Shown here piece after piece: positions 54,278 through 63,146 of a stretch of DNA of 64,000 bases (position 1 is its first letter; every line of letters starts with the position of its first letter). Location of the stretch: contig NZ_CANKZA010000006.1 in NCBI RefSeq assembly GCF_947488465.1, positions 62,001 through 126,000 on the forward strand, written 5' to 3'. Both the position numbers and the translations under genes were made by a program. The notes beneath the pieces were generated by a model. That model saw only the letters and a list, made by a program, of their open reading frames with translations, was not told the DNA's origin and did no database searches. The DNA comes from an uncultured Microbacterium sp. Its GTDB lineage: Bacteria > Actinomycetota > Actinomycetes > Actinomycetales > Microbacteriaceae.

Positions 54278-55312
54278 TCACCGACGCTTTCCGAGCTCAA
54301 CAGGCGAGACAACTGCGACCTGCAACGAAACTGGTAGCGCTGACGCGATCCAGGTTGCGCCCATTGCGACCATTGCGAACATCTGTGAAGCAGGGGACAA
54401 CGCGAAAGGGGCCAGAGTGAGCGTGGTTAGGACGCCGCCGAAGGCAGCTACCCCTCCGATGAGGATGCACTCAAGCGACACAAGCGTCGCCACGGCTGAG
54501 CGAGTTGCTCCTGCAAAAACGTAAGCAGCGAGCTCAGTTCGGCGAGTTCGGATTGCGAGAGACGTAGCTACGCCGCCCAGACAACCTACGAGGATCGGAA
54601 GCCATCGCTCAGAACGCGCTAGGAAGCCACCAATCAGAGACGTTGTCTCCGCGAAGACGGGAACAGCGATGATGGGGCCGCCTTGCACGTGCAGTTGATT
54701 GAGCGCGAGCTGAAGGTCATCACCATCTGCGTTCCACTTCATCTCAATCACGCATCGAGGATCATCTACGACGTCTACCCCCAGAGGGATTGCAATTGCC
54801 GAGTTGACGTCGATGCCAGCAGGCTCTCGGAGCCCGGAGACTGCCCGAAGAACAACTCCGTCAATGACGATGTTGCTTTCTGCGCCCGAGGGATGCAGAG
54901 CAACCCCAACGACAGCTCTACCTTGATCAACTTGAGGTAACAAGGTAGGACTCACTGCGACCAGAGGAAGGGAGCTACCCAAAGGTTGCGCGTTCTTCCG
55001 GCCCCTGTCCGTGATGATTCCCGCACGAACGACGGCCGCCTCACCCGTTAGACGCTCACAGGACTCTCGCGTGATGACGACCGGCCTATCGGACGAGGAC
55101 GACTGGACTGTGAAGATATTCCTCCCCTTGTCGTGCGCAGCTGCAATCTCGTGGTCGAAGTCGATCGACTGAGCGAGCAACGCCAAGACAACAAACGTGG
55201 ACGACAGAAGTGCGGCGGCCGCGTAAGGAAAAAGCCGCGAGCGGCGTCCGAAAACGTTCTTCATGGCCTCGCGCACCAAGTGCGACACTCGCCATCCAGT
55301 TCGATGACTCAC
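54278..55312 (-). CDS. FtsX-like ABC transporter permease (Tn-III cargo)
   Basis: The 344-residue protein has the same topology as the permease at 43891: one N-terminal helix (about residues 28-50), an external domain of about 190 residues and three C-terminal helices. RTRRTELAAYVFAGATRSAV replaces the FtsX loop. GTG 55312 overlaps the ATPase stop (GTGA). It is last in the operon. Confidence 0.8.
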   Translation of the reverse strand: MSHRTGWRVSHLVREAMKNVFGRRSRLFPYAAAALLSSTFVVLALLAQSIDFDHEIAAAHDKGRNIFTVQSSSSDRPVVITRESCERLTGEAAVVRAGIITDRGRKNAQPLGSSLPLVAVSPTLLPQVDQGRAVVGVALHPSGAESNIVIDGVVLRAVSGLREPAGIDVNSAIAIPLGVDVVDDPRCVIEMKWNADGDDLQLALNQLHVQGGPIIAVPVFAETTSLIGGFLARSERWLPILVGCLGGVATSLAIRTRRTELAAYVFAGATRSAVATLVSLECILIGGVAAFGGVLTTLTLAPFALSPASQMFAMVAMGATWIASALPVSLQVAVVSPVELGKRR

Positions 55313-55926
55313 GAGACACCGAGATCCAAGATCTGATCGCATCGTTCTATCAGAAGTGGGTCATGCGTGGCGACGATCACAAGTCGATCGCTGGGCATGT
55401 TTCTCAGAATGTTCGCGACCGTGCCCGCAGATTTTCGGTCGAGGCTGGCCGTGGGTTCGTCGGCAAGGATAATCGGTCGCGGCGCACATATTGCACGTGC
55501 CAGCGCTACGCGCTGTGCTTCGCCCCCGGACAGGTTGGACGCGAGATCGCGGCCGCGATCTTCGAGTCCAACCTTTTCCAGGGCGCGCAACGCAGTGAAT
55601 TTCGCGACAGCAAGCTCGAGCCCCACTGACAGTGCGCCCAGCGCCACGTTGTCTAGCACTGTTCGGTCCGGAAGTAGGTATGCGCCTTGTGGCACCCATG
55701 AAATATCCGACATCGTTGGTGGGCCAAGACGACCACCGTCGCGATACTCCACTTTTCCCGTCGCCGGCTGCAGGAAACCAGCGATGATCGATAGGAGTGT
55801 GGACTTACCGCTGCCAGATGGGCCGATAATCCCGCTGATCGCCCCCGACTGAAACGTCGCGTGCCCGACCTTCAGCACGACTCGACCACCGAACATCGCG
55901 GTTATGTCCTCGACCGCTACTTGCAT
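55309..55926 (-). CDS. ABC transporter ATP-binding protein (Tn-III cargo)
   Basis: The 205-residue ATPase has Walker A GPSGSGKSTLLS, signature LSGGEAQRVALARAI, Walker B IILADEPTASLD and the switch His in VATHDP. It overlaps the adaptor gene by 10 bp. Counterpart of the Tn-II ATPase at 44964. Confidence 0.9.
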   Translation of the reverse strand: MQVAVEDITAMFGGRVVLKVGHATFQSGAISGIIGPSGSGKSTLLSIIAGFLQPATGKVEYRDGGRLGPPTMSDISWVPQGAYLLPDRTVLDNVALGALSVGLELAVAKFTALRALEKVGLEDRGRDLASNLSGGEAQRVALARAICAPRPIILADEPTASLDRKSAGTVANILRNMPSDRLVIVATHDPLLIERCDQILDLGVS

Positions 55927-57014
55927 TGGGCGAGAATTTTCTCTGCCGCACGAGACACGTCGGCTAGTACATTCAATCCAACAAGTTCGCTTGGAACGAG
56001 AACGGTGCCGATTTCGCCGGTTGCGTCCCGGACAATCGTCAGGGACTCAACGGTTTCGTCATCCGAGACAGCACAGAACTGTCCTTCCGCTCCCACGTAC
56101 ACCGCAGAAGATGGCAGCGCTCCCCACCGGCTCGGGTTCTCCAACGAGATCTTTGCGTCGGAGTATCGCCTAATCTGTCCCCCATCAATCAACTCACCGC
56201 TCATTGATAGCGCGGCGAGGCCCTGTGCGATCCCTGCTACAGCCTCTCCCTCGAGAGACGTGCCATCAACCGTGAACGTCGTCCCGGCGATCTCAAGCGA
56301 AAGAGGCCCACCCGAGAACGGCGGAAGGGGTCTCAGATCCACACCGACTATCTCGGCTCTCAGCACGGGCGGTGCCCCTCTGACGATCTCCGCTCCCGGC
56401 GCGACCTGATCCCCGAGCTGGATCGACACGGTACCAACAGTGAAGTCGGGACCTACGTACAAGACGAATTCAGGTCGAAATACTCCGTCGACCGGGTAGC
56501 CGAGCGTCCGCTGAAACTCTCGAACCGCCCTGTCGAGCTGAGGACCAAAGTTGTCGTCGACGTAGCCTGGATCCAGTAGACCCATCGCGCTGAGGAACGT
56601 TGCTAGTGCCGCAACGTCCGGTCCCCGATCTCCCCTCGATAGTGCTCGGTAGAGAGGAAGTGGTTGGGAGTATGCGATGAGTGTCCCGCCGTTGATTGAG
56701 GCAATGTGATCGCCTTCAGTGAGGGGATCTCCTGGCATCACGTCGACCGTGGTTATCGTTCCTCCCGCACCTCCCGATGCTACAAAGGCCGACCCGTAGT
56801 AGACATCGACGACTGCCTCGCGTACCTCGGCATCCATCCGCTCCCCGACGGTTACGTAATCGATTCGAGGTGCCGATACAGCCTCGCTCTCGAGCCCCGC
56901 CCCTACAGCCCACGTGCCTCCGGCGATCGCCACCGGTATCGCCCACAGTCCGATGCATGCGACGACGAAGAAGAGAACCGAACGAGGTTTGCGACCTTTC
57001 CGTTCTACCCTCAC
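55917..57014 (-). CDS. membrane adaptor with peptidoglycan-binding domain (Tn-III cargo)
   Basis: The 365-residue protein has a transmembrane helix (about residues 13-38) and a PG_binding_1-type repeat (SRGDRGPDVAALATFLSAMG, about 125-145, then AVREFQRTLGYPVDG). A MacA/HlyD-like remainder follows. GTG 57014 overlaps the lipoprotein stop. It matches the Tn-II adaptor at 45597 in order and layout. Confidence 0.8.
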   Translation of the reverse strand: MRVERKGRKPRSVLFFVVACIGLWAIPVAIAGGTWAVGAGLESEAVSAPRIDYVTVGERMDAEVREAVVDVYYGSAFVASGGAGGTITTVDVMPGDPLTEGDHIASINGGTLIAYSQPLPLYRALSRGDRGPDVAALATFLSAMGLLDPGYVDDNFGPQLDRAVREFQRTLGYPVDGVFRPEFVLYVGPDFTVGTVSIQLGDQVAPGAEIVRGAPPVLRAEIVGVDLRPLPPFSGGPLSLEIAGTTFTVDGTSLEGEAVAGIAQGLAALSMSGELIDGGQIRRYSDAKISLENPSRWGALPSSAVYVGAEGQFCAVSDDETVESLTIVRDATGEIGTVLVPSELVGLNVLADVSRAAEKILAQCK

Positions 57015-57478
57015 GAGTAGGCGGAGCAGGCGCTCGGGTCGTTGCCAGAATCAGAGAGTTGTTTGGTCATCTCGTCATACGACTCTCCTGGAGTGATACC
57101 GAGTCCCTCGAGACAGGTACGCAGTATGCGAGCGGACTCGGAAGTATCGATGTGGGCAATCTGCCAGGTCGCATCGACCTCCGCGAATTCTTCGTCGTAG
57201 CAGTTTGCATCCACGCCTGACTCGACTGCTCCACCGGGAACGGAGAACTGGATCGTCTGGTTCTCTTCAGCGTGAACTACCAACTTGTAGCCCGCGTCTT
57301 CAAGACAGGAACTGTAGGCACGAAACGCTGCTTGATACTCGTCGTAGCTAACCTCGCCGTCCGACAAGGCTGGATGACCCTGATCGGCGGTGGTACCGAC
57401 GTTCGAACCACTAGCCCCACAGCCGGTCAAGGATGCCGCGAGAAGGAGAGCGCTGGCTACCACCAACAACCGGCGCAT
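57011..57478 (-). CDS. Cys-motif lipoprotein of the peptide/ABC operon (Tn-III cargo)
   Basis: A 155-residue lipoprotein (signal, then SLTGCGAS) whose mature part has SCLEDAGY and RTCLEGLGI, the motif style of the Tn-II lipoprotein at 46700. Its ATG overlaps the stop of the peptide gene (TAATG). Likely partner, chaperone or immunity protein; unproven. Confidence 0.75.
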   Translation of the reverse strand: MRRLLVVASALLLAASLTGCGASGSNVGTTADQGHPALSDGEVSYDEYQAAFRAYSSCLEDAGYKLVVHAEENQTIQFSVPGGAVESGVDANCYDEEFAEVDATWQIAHIDTSESARILRTCLEGLGITPGESYDEMTKQLSDSGNDPSACSAYS

Positions 57479-57837
57479 TACGAGTTAAAGTTGATATCTG
57501 AGTTGGCGCCGCGCCTAGCGAGATGATTGCCGCCAAGAACGGTGTTGCCGGGGTTGCCCGCGTAAACGGAGCTATACCCGTATTGCCAGGAGGTGTAGTA
57601 CGTCGGCGAACCTGCATACAGCCTGTAGAAGATACGTACCCCGAGTTGACCACAAGTGCCCGAATACGAGGTCCATGTTTGAGCACTTCCGGTGGCAGAG
57701 CTGTTGCCATAGACCGCTTCAACAGAAGAGCAACCCGCTGATGAGCTACCCAATGCGGTGGCCGGACCGGCCGACCCGACCGACACGGCCACGGCCGCCA
57801 TCACTGCCAGTACTGCGCCTGACTTCTTGAACTTCAT
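57478..57837 (-). CDS. small secreted peptide, first gene of the export operon (Tn-III cargo)
   Basis: A 119-residue precursor with a signal peptide (about residues 1-29, ending ATA). The mature part is about 90 residues, rich in Gly, Ser, Tyr and Asn, with two Cys near its start (AGCSS and GTCGQ). AAAGGAGA precedes the ATG. Sequence is unrelated by eye to the Tn-II peptide, although size, export signal, two Cys and operon place are the same. It recalls lactococcin-972-type precursors in outline, but the key motifs are missing. Confidence 0.7.
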   Translation of the reverse strand: MKFKKSGAVLAVMAAVAVSVGSAGPATALGSSSAGCSSVEAVYGNSSATGSAQTWTSYSGTCGQLGVRIFYRLYAGSPTYYTSWQYGYSSVYAGNPGNTVLGGNHLARRGANSDINFNS

Positions 57838-58155
57838 CTCATTCTCCTTTGAATTTGAAGCTGTTCGGGTCAGCCTTTGGTGCGTCGATCCTATCTGGCG
57901 CTGGCTCGGGGAGCCACTGCCGTCCTGATGAAGAGTCGCCATTCAAGCCCTCTCCTCCGTCGGCGCTCTCACTCGTCGATGATCCGGATCTCGTGTTGGG
58001 AGCGAGCCTGGTCCCACTCAGACTTGCTCAGCAGACCGGGGTGGCGAACAAGACCCAGGAGCCGTTCAGCGTCCCAATCGACAAGGAAGCTAGCGCCGGC
58101 GCAGAGTTGGGCGATTGATGGCCACCACGCACACGCGGCGGCCGAGATCCGGGCA
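57838..58155. other. 318-bp region between the cargo operon and tniQ of Tn-III
   Basis: It holds the promoter region of the peptide operon. A minus-strand frame ending at 57969 reads plausibly over its last 45 codons (FLVDWDAERLLGLVRHPG, SKSEWDQARSQHEIRIIDE) but has no start within this region that I can support. It may be the remnant of a small gene behind tniQ. Confidence 0.45.
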
Positions 58156-59220
58156 CTACGCGTCGACGAGATCAGGCAGCGGCTTGCGGCGGCCCAGCAC
58201 GCGATTCGACGGGACCGCAAACCCGGGCTCATAGGGGAGGATTTGAATCCTGACGGTGCTGAGGTGTCGGAGTAGGCAGCTTCGGTGCCTCTGGGACGAT
58301 GCGACGAGTGACTTCTCGAGGGTCGCGGGGCGGTTGTTGCTCGCGTTCTGGCGCATGCCGAACGCGGTCTCCACAGCCATCTTCCCTCGCGCCACGATCT
58401 GTTCCGCGATCTGATGAAGGCGTGAAGTCGTGCAGCCGCTCATGACGGTGACAACCGCGGCCTCAAGAGCCCAGACCTGCTCCGCAAGGCTGAACCGAGG
58501 GCTGAGCAGGTAGCTCGCGAAGGACAGGTCGGTGAGGATCGTGGTCAGGCGCACGATCTCGGGGTAGGCCGCGAGGAAGACGCTGTCGGCATCGAGCGAG
58601 TTGATTCCGATCGTTGCCATTCGATCGGCGATTCTCCCGTCGAGGCGCTCCTCGATCGACCAATACCGAACGAGAGAAGCGGCCAATTGCAGCTCGCCGG
58701 TGGTGAGTCCGATGCCGCGCTTCCACAGCGTGCCCGACAGGCAACGCTCGGCATGGGCGAACTCCGGGAACCCCGCGAGGTCGACATCGGCGCCGTCAAG
58801 ATGCCAGCGCCGGTGGCGGTTGCAGACAGCGCCACCCCTGCTTTGCACCAAGGTCTGCTCCCCTCTCGCGCACCGCCGACACGCGTTCCTGGCGGCCTGC
58901 GCGTATCCGCACCGTTTGCAGAGCGTCGGTTGCCAGGCGTAGTGCTGGCAACGGACATACATCGCGTTCTTGCGGGCATCGTTCTCGAAGTGCCCGGGCT
59001 TGAGGCCGCCGAGCCGCTCCGCCCACTTCGCAGCGCGCTCGAGGTTGGGGTGCGAGGGTGACAGCCCAGCGAGGTCGGTGACGTGCAGGCGAAGTTCGCG
59101 GGGAGTGAGGGCGTTCGCGGTGGCGAGCCTGCCGAGGAATCCGGTGATGGTTTCGGCGGGGAGGGGCTGCACCATCACTGGTAGCGGGCGCACGTTCCCG
59201 GCCGGCGTCGGCGTCTTCAT
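58156..59220 (-). CDS. tniQ: TniQ/TnsD-like target-selection protein (Tn-III)
   Basis: A 354-residue TniQ: VQPLPAETITGFLGRLATAN is the family start. Zinc motifs are RCQHYAWQP, LCKRC, ACRRC and VCNRHRRWH. A long helical C-terminus follows. ATG 59220 overlaps the tnsC stop. As the only target selector in this element it should recognise the common attachment site at 63147 onwards. Confidence 0.9.
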   Translation of the reverse strand: MKTPTPAGNVRPLPVMVQPLPAETITGFLGRLATANALTPRELRLHVTDLAGLSPSHPNLERAAKWAERLGGLKPGHFENDARKNAMYVRCQHYAWQPTLCKRCGYAQAARNACRRCARGEQTLVQSRGGAVCNRHRRWHLDGADVDLAGFPEFAHAERCLSGTLWKRGIGLTTGELQLAASLVRYWSIEERLDGRIADRMATIGINSLDADSVFLAAYPEIVRLTTILTDLSFASYLLSPRFSLAEQVWALEAAVVTVMSGCTTSRLHQIAEQIVARGKMAVETAFGMRQNASNNRPATLEKSLVASSQRHRSCLLRHLSTVRIQILPYEPGFAVPSNRVLGRRKPLPDLVDA

Positions 59221-60206
59221 GTTGACACGGGCACCTTGTCAGCGGCGGCGGCCGGGACGGTGCCGAAGACGGTGTCCAGGTCGAGGCGTTCGGTGCCGTT
59301 GTCGATGGCTTCCATCGCGAGCATGTGCACCATCCCGGTGAGATCGCCGATCACGCCGCCCGTCGTAGCGTGGAGGTGACTGGCGTGGCGCAGGATCGCC
59401 TCGGGATGCTGGTCGATGAGACCGAGCGAACTCTCGACCGCGACGAGCAGATCGGCCCATCCCGCTTTGCCTCTGCCGGTGTTCTCAAATTTGTGCAGGT
59501 TCAGGATGTCGAATCGGCTGCTGATCTGCCGTCCACGGGTACCGTCCAGCAGCCCGCTTGCTTCGACATCTACTCCGGCGTAGACGAACGTGCCGGGGCA
59601 CTTCTCCGACAGCTGTTTGAGCGTGTCGGATGCCTCGCCCATCTGCTTGTACTTCTGGTTGATGTTGTGGATCTCGTCGACGATGATCAGCTCGGTCCCG
59701 CACGCGGCAATCACGCTGGCAACGGTGTTCATCAGCTCTCCCGTGTTGTAGTGCGCGCGCACGGGGAGTCCAAGGAAGTGGGCGAACTCTCCGAGCATCA
59801 GTTTCGGTGTGCACGACGGCGGCACCGACACGTAGATCACCGGGATCGAGTTACCACCACCGGCCCGCCCGATGTCACGTCGGCGACGCTCAAACCGTCG
59901 AGCAATATGCGAGACCGTCGTGGTCTTACCGATATTCGGCTCCCCCGACACGATCACGCCGAGCTTGCCGTGGGACTTGTATTGGTTGAGCATCAGCCGT
60001 CTGAGGATCTCCCTTTCTATCGCCGCGAACTGAGCTGTGTTGACGACTGGGCCGCGGATCATGAACTGCTTGCGAGCTTCGCGATTCATCGCGCGGTCGC
60101 CCGGCGAGAGCGCATCCAGTTCGGCGCGGGTGGTCGGGAGCGGCTTGTCCAACGTCTCGCTGACGAACGCGGACCACCCCTCGCGCGTACTGATGGCCTG
60201 AGTCAT
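59217..60206 (-). CDS. tnsC: TnsC-like AAA+ ATPase regulator of transposition (Tn-III)
   Basis: The 329-residue ATPase has Walker A SGEPNIGKTTTV and Walker B LIIVDEIHNI. ATG 60206 overlaps the tnsB stop (ATGA); the five codons upstream in the same frame are inside tnsB. Role as for the Tn-II TnsC, but clearly divergent. Confidence 0.92.
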   Translation of the reverse strand: MTQAISTREGWSAFVSETLDKPLPTTRAELDALSPGDRAMNREARKQFMIRGPVVNTAQFAAIEREILRRLMLNQYKSHGKLGVIVSGEPNIGKTTTVSHIARRFERRRRDIGRAGGGNSIPVIYVSVPPSCTPKLMLGEFAHFLGLPVRAHYNTGELMNTVASVIAACGTELIIVDEIHNINQKYKQMGEASDTLKQLSEKCPGTFVYAGVDVEASGLLDGTRGRQISSRFDILNLHKFENTGRGKAGWADLLVAVESSLGLIDQHPEAILRHASHLHATTGGVIGDLTGMVHMLAMEAIDNGTERLDLDTVFGTVPAAAADKVPVST

Positions 60207-62194
60207 GTCAGCCGCTCCCACACTCCGTCGTCGTCAGTGAGCAGCGAGAAACCGCCACCGCGTTCCCAAATGACCTCGTCTCCGTCAGGCTCGGTCGTTG
60301 GTGTCTCTCGCGCGATCGTCTTCGACACACCTGTCATGTGCATGGGATCGCGGTCGACCTCGGCCGTGCGGACGGCGCGATTGCGCTCTTTGCCGGGCCT
60401 CACCCATTGGGCGCGCTTCATTCGGTCCGCGAGGTACGCGGCCTCTTCGCGGGTCGCTGTGTCCGTGGCCGTGTCGACAGCGTGGGCCGCTTGCCAGATC
60501 TCGCCGCCCATCGGCTCGTCGAGGAGGTCGCCAACACACCGGAAGGGCACGAACTCTTCACCGTGCTCCACCCACACGAACAGCGGATTGTGCGGGTCGA
60601 AGCGGATCACGCAAAGTCGAGTAGCGCCCTCTCCGCCCGCTCCAGCAGCACGAAGCTCGGTGAGGCGGTTCGAGCGATAGACGCGCCGCGCGTGATTGAT
60701 CCCGTAGTCCTGCAACGTGCAGGTCTTGGCAGGAAGGAATCCGATGAACTCGTCCAAGCCGAACGGGATGTGCAGCTCGGGTGCGATGCGCCGATAGGCG
60801 CGGAACATCTCGTTCGGTGTGAGCGCCCGCCCCGGGAGCATCGAATCGGACAGACCGGCGTGCGGTCGGTTCTGCCACTCGATCGCGATCCAGTCCTCGA
60901 GCAGCTCCTGTAGCTGGTTGAGGGCAAGTGCCCTATCGGTCGGTTCGCCTCGACCGCGACGCTCGACACTGCCACCGGTGAAGCCCTCCAAGTACTGCAC
61001 GAAACCGTCCTTGATCGCGTCGAATCCGCTCTCGACATGCGGTTTGTCGGTGCCGGTCTCGTGCGCCGCGTGGATGAGCGAGATACCGGCTCGCTCACAG
61101 CCCCGGCGGAATGCCTCGGAACGGTAGATCTTGCCGTTGTCGGTCGTGATCGTCTCGGGGAAGATGTACGGCTGCGCGAGCCGGTGGTGGTCCAGTCGCT
61201 CCTGGTCGATCATGAACCGCCCAGTCCATGTCGCCGCAACACGCTCGCGCTGCTCCCGCGCGCCTGGCGGCCGCAGCTCGTAGGGTGTCAGCGCCCGCGC
61301 GAGCACGCCCGCGAGATCCGCCGAATTCGTCGCGACGGCTCGCACGACTCCCGCGAGGATGGAGCGGCACGAGACGTCGTGGATGACCGTCAGCTCCGCA
61401 CGGTTCAGGCGACCGTCCAGCAGCCGCGATGGCACGTCGATCACCGTGGAATCGATCTGCACATGCTCCCCCGGTCGAAGCGAACCGTGCACACCGAACG
61501 CCCTACCGGGTTTGTTGGCGGACGACTGACGTGACTTCGCAGAGCCGTTCAGCTTTCGTGCCGTGGGATGCGCCGCGACCATCCGGTACAGCGTGCGCTG
61601 ACTAGGAATGTCGATCGCGTCGCCGTAGTCCTCCTCCAGCATCCATCGCAGCCGATCTAAGGTCCGGCTCGTCGTCCCCGATGATCGCGTCGTCCCCTTC
61701 TCGCCGAGCTCGCTCAGCGCCATGCCAATACGGACGTCGATGTCTCGCTTGCCTCGGTTGAGGTGCCGCGCGTCCACAAGCCCGAGGACCCCTTCCGCGC
61801 AATACCGGTGGAACTTGCGGCGGACGGTTTCCAACGAGGTCACGGAAGTTAGGGTTGACATAGCCGTGCGCACGTCTTCGAAGTACATCTTCGCCGGCTG
61901 CCCGTTTTCGACGGCGGCTTTGACCACGGCCAACTGCTCGGCCCACGCATCGACAATGCGTCTCTCGTCATCGTCGAGGCCGTCCAGGACGCGGGCCGCC
62001 GATCCGGTCGCCGACGCGGTGCGGTCCGCATGCCAGGTGACGTTCGGCAACCTGACCAGTTCATCGGCGTCGACCATCCGCGTGAAGTCAGCCTCCAGAG
62101 AGCGGAGAGTGACGTGCCGGTAGTCAGCGGCGATGATCACAAACCGCTCCTCGTCCCAGGTCAGCGTCACACCGATGCCGACCCGCACGATCAC
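60203..62194 (-). CDS. tnsB: TnsB-like DDE transposase (Tn-III)
   Basis: The 663-residue transposase has its DDE residues in VQIDSTVID, TTDNGKIYRS and KPHVESGFDAIKD. GTG 62194 overlaps the tnsA stop (GTGA); the longer frame to 62386 lies within tnsA. It should bind the CTGTAGTTT-type end repeats of this element only. Confidence 0.93.
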   Translation of the reverse strand: MIVRVGIGVTLTWDEERFVIIAADYRHVTLRSLEADFTRMVDADELVRLPNVTWHADRTASATGSAARVLDGLDDDERRIVDAWAEQLAVVKAAVENGQPAKMYFEDVRTAMSTLTSVTSLETVRRKFHRYCAEGVLGLVDARHLNRGKRDIDVRIGMALSELGEKGTTRSSGTTSRTLDRLRWMLEEDYGDAIDIPSQRTLYRMVAAHPTARKLNGSAKSRQSSANKPGRAFGVHGSLRPGEHVQIDSTVIDVPSRLLDGRLNRAELTVIHDVSCRSILAGVVRAVATNSADLAGVLARALTPYELRPPGAREQRERVAATWTGRFMIDQERLDHHRLAQPYIFPETITTDNGKIYRSEAFRRGCERAGISLIHAAHETGTDKPHVESGFDAIKDGFVQYLEGFTGGSVERRGRGEPTDRALALNQLQELLEDWIAIEWQNRPHAGLSDSMLPGRALTPNEMFRAYRRIAPELHIPFGLDEFIGFLPAKTCTLQDYGINHARRVYRSNRLTELRAAGAGGEGATRLCVIRFDPHNPLFVWVEHGEEFVPFRCVGDLLDEPMGGEIWQAAHAVDTATDTATREEAAYLADRMKRAQWVRPGKERNRAVRTAEVDRDPMHMTGVSKTIARETPTTEPDGDEVIWERGGGFSLLTDDDGVWERLT

Positions 62195-62925
62195 GCCGCC
62201 TTCGCGACCGTCGTCAACGACAAACGCCGCGACGAGTCGAAGATCAGATCCCGCCACCACAGCGCGGAGTAGACGGCGCCCAGCGGCTGCGCCGATACGC
62301 CCTCCAACAAGCTCGCCCACTCCGACAACCGCGCGGACTCGCCGGAGTGGGCACGCATCACATCCACACTCGCCGAATCGCGCCACCGGTCATACCGGTA
62401 ACCAGACAGGAATCGAAGATTGCGGCCCTCGCTCTCACTGATGTCATGCACGACGAAGTAGTCCCACCCCAGCTCGCCACACAGGGCCGAGGTCCAATCG
62501 AATGCTTCGACGTCATCCGGCTTGATGCGCAGCAGAGGCTTCACATCGATTACCGCGGCCGATCCATTGCAGAAGCGGACGAAGAAGTCGGGCGCGTGGC
62601 GTCGAGGCGTTCCCGCCCAGTCGATCCACATCGGCTGAGACGAGATGGCCGCGACAGCGGGGTCGCGGTCCATCTGCATGAGGGCGACGCGTTCATACAA
62701 GGACTCGAACCAGACGTGCCCGCCGGTCGTGGCAGCCCAGTACTGGCCCGTGTAGTTCTTCTTGTGCTTCCACGACTTCGGGGTCCGAACCTTGTCGACC
62801 GTCTCGAACGGCACATCGACTACGTCAACAGAATCCCGGCGATGATCCACGCCCCGAACGACGTACTCGATCTGCGCGTGCGGGGCGTTCACCGTAGCCG
62901 CGGGTTCCCAGCGCTTCAACGTCAT
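62191..62925 (-). CDS. tnsA: TnsA-like transposase endonuclease (Tn-III)
   Basis: The 244-residue endonuclease has catalytic Glu74 (FESLYE), Asp113 (RHAPDFF) and Lys129 (VIDVKP). The spacing equals that of the Tn-I and Tn-II proteins, but most other residues differ. ATG 62925 is first in the tnsAB-tnsC-tniQ operon that reads inward from the right end. Confidence 0.92.
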   Translation of the reverse strand: MTLKRWEPAATVNAPHAQIEYVVRGVDHRRDSVDVVDVPFETVDKVRTPKSWKHKKNYTGQYWAATTGGHVWFESLYERVALMQMDRDPAVAAISSQPMWIDWAGTPRRHAPDFFVRFCNGSAAVIDVKPLLRIKPDDVEAFDWTSALCGELGWDYFVVHDISESEGRNLRFLSGYRYDRWRDSASVDVMRAHSGESARLSEWASLLEGVSAQPLGAVYSALWWRDLIFDSSRRLSLTTVAKAA

Positions 62926-63037
62926 CTGCTCTCCGATCTCGACGAGATGTTCAGTTGGAGAGTCCTCTGACGCCGCCAGAGTACGACCGACCAGACACGC
63001 AGGCGGCGAGACACGCCCGCGGTCGGACGAGGAGCCC

Positions 63038-63130
63038 GCAGAAACTACAGATGGGTTGGCGGAAACTACAGGTCGGTTATCACGACCACAGAATCGATGG
63101 CAGAAACTACAGATGGGTTGTCATCGGACA
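63038..63130. repeat. Tn-III right-end transposase-binding sites and terminal repeat
   Basis: GCAGAAACTACAGATGGGTTG-like sites begin at about 63038, 63059 and 63099, followed by the terminal TGTCATCGGACA. They are inverted relative to the left-end copy at about 53838. Confidence 0.85.
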
Positions 63131-63146
63131 GAGACACGACAGTTTG

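Larger units (their letters stand above)
53822..63130 (-). mobile_element. Tn-III: apparently complete Tn7-like transposon nested in the right end of Tn-II
   Basis: The element is bounded by perfect 12-bp inverted repeats, TGTCCGATGACA at 53822 and TGTCATCGGACA ending at 63130. GAGAC is duplicated at 53817-53821 and 63131-63135. Length is 9,309 bp. It has its own tnsA, tnsB, tnsC and tniQ, all intact, and one five-gene cargo operon. End repeats (CTGTAGTTT-N-TGCC) and proteins differ from Tn-I and Tn-II, so it belongs to another branch. Confidence 0.93.
41523..63141 (-). mobile_element. Tn-II: apparently complete Tn7-like transposon, split near its right end by Tn-III
   Basis: The left end TGTCGG starts at 41523. 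The right end, ACGACA, is at 63136-63141, beyond the nested Tn-III. GTTTG is duplicated at 41518-41522 and 63142-63146. Without Tn-III and its duplication the element is 12,305 bp. It carries tnsA, tnsB, tnsC, two tniQ genes, a sigma-factor operon and a peptide/ABC-export operon, all on the minus strand. Its left duplication shares four bases with that of Tn-I, so the two insertions are one base apart. Confidence 0.9.

Noticed and set aside
57478..57837. Lactococcin-972 family bacteriocin
   Set aside because: Size, signal peptide and ABC context fit in outline, but the expected W-x-Y-G start of the mature part and the conserved C-terminal pattern are not visible.
41523..63141. CRISPR-associated transposon
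   Set aside because: TnsABC and TniQ are present, but no Cas gene, no repeat-spacer array and no guide-like repeat near the ends could be found.
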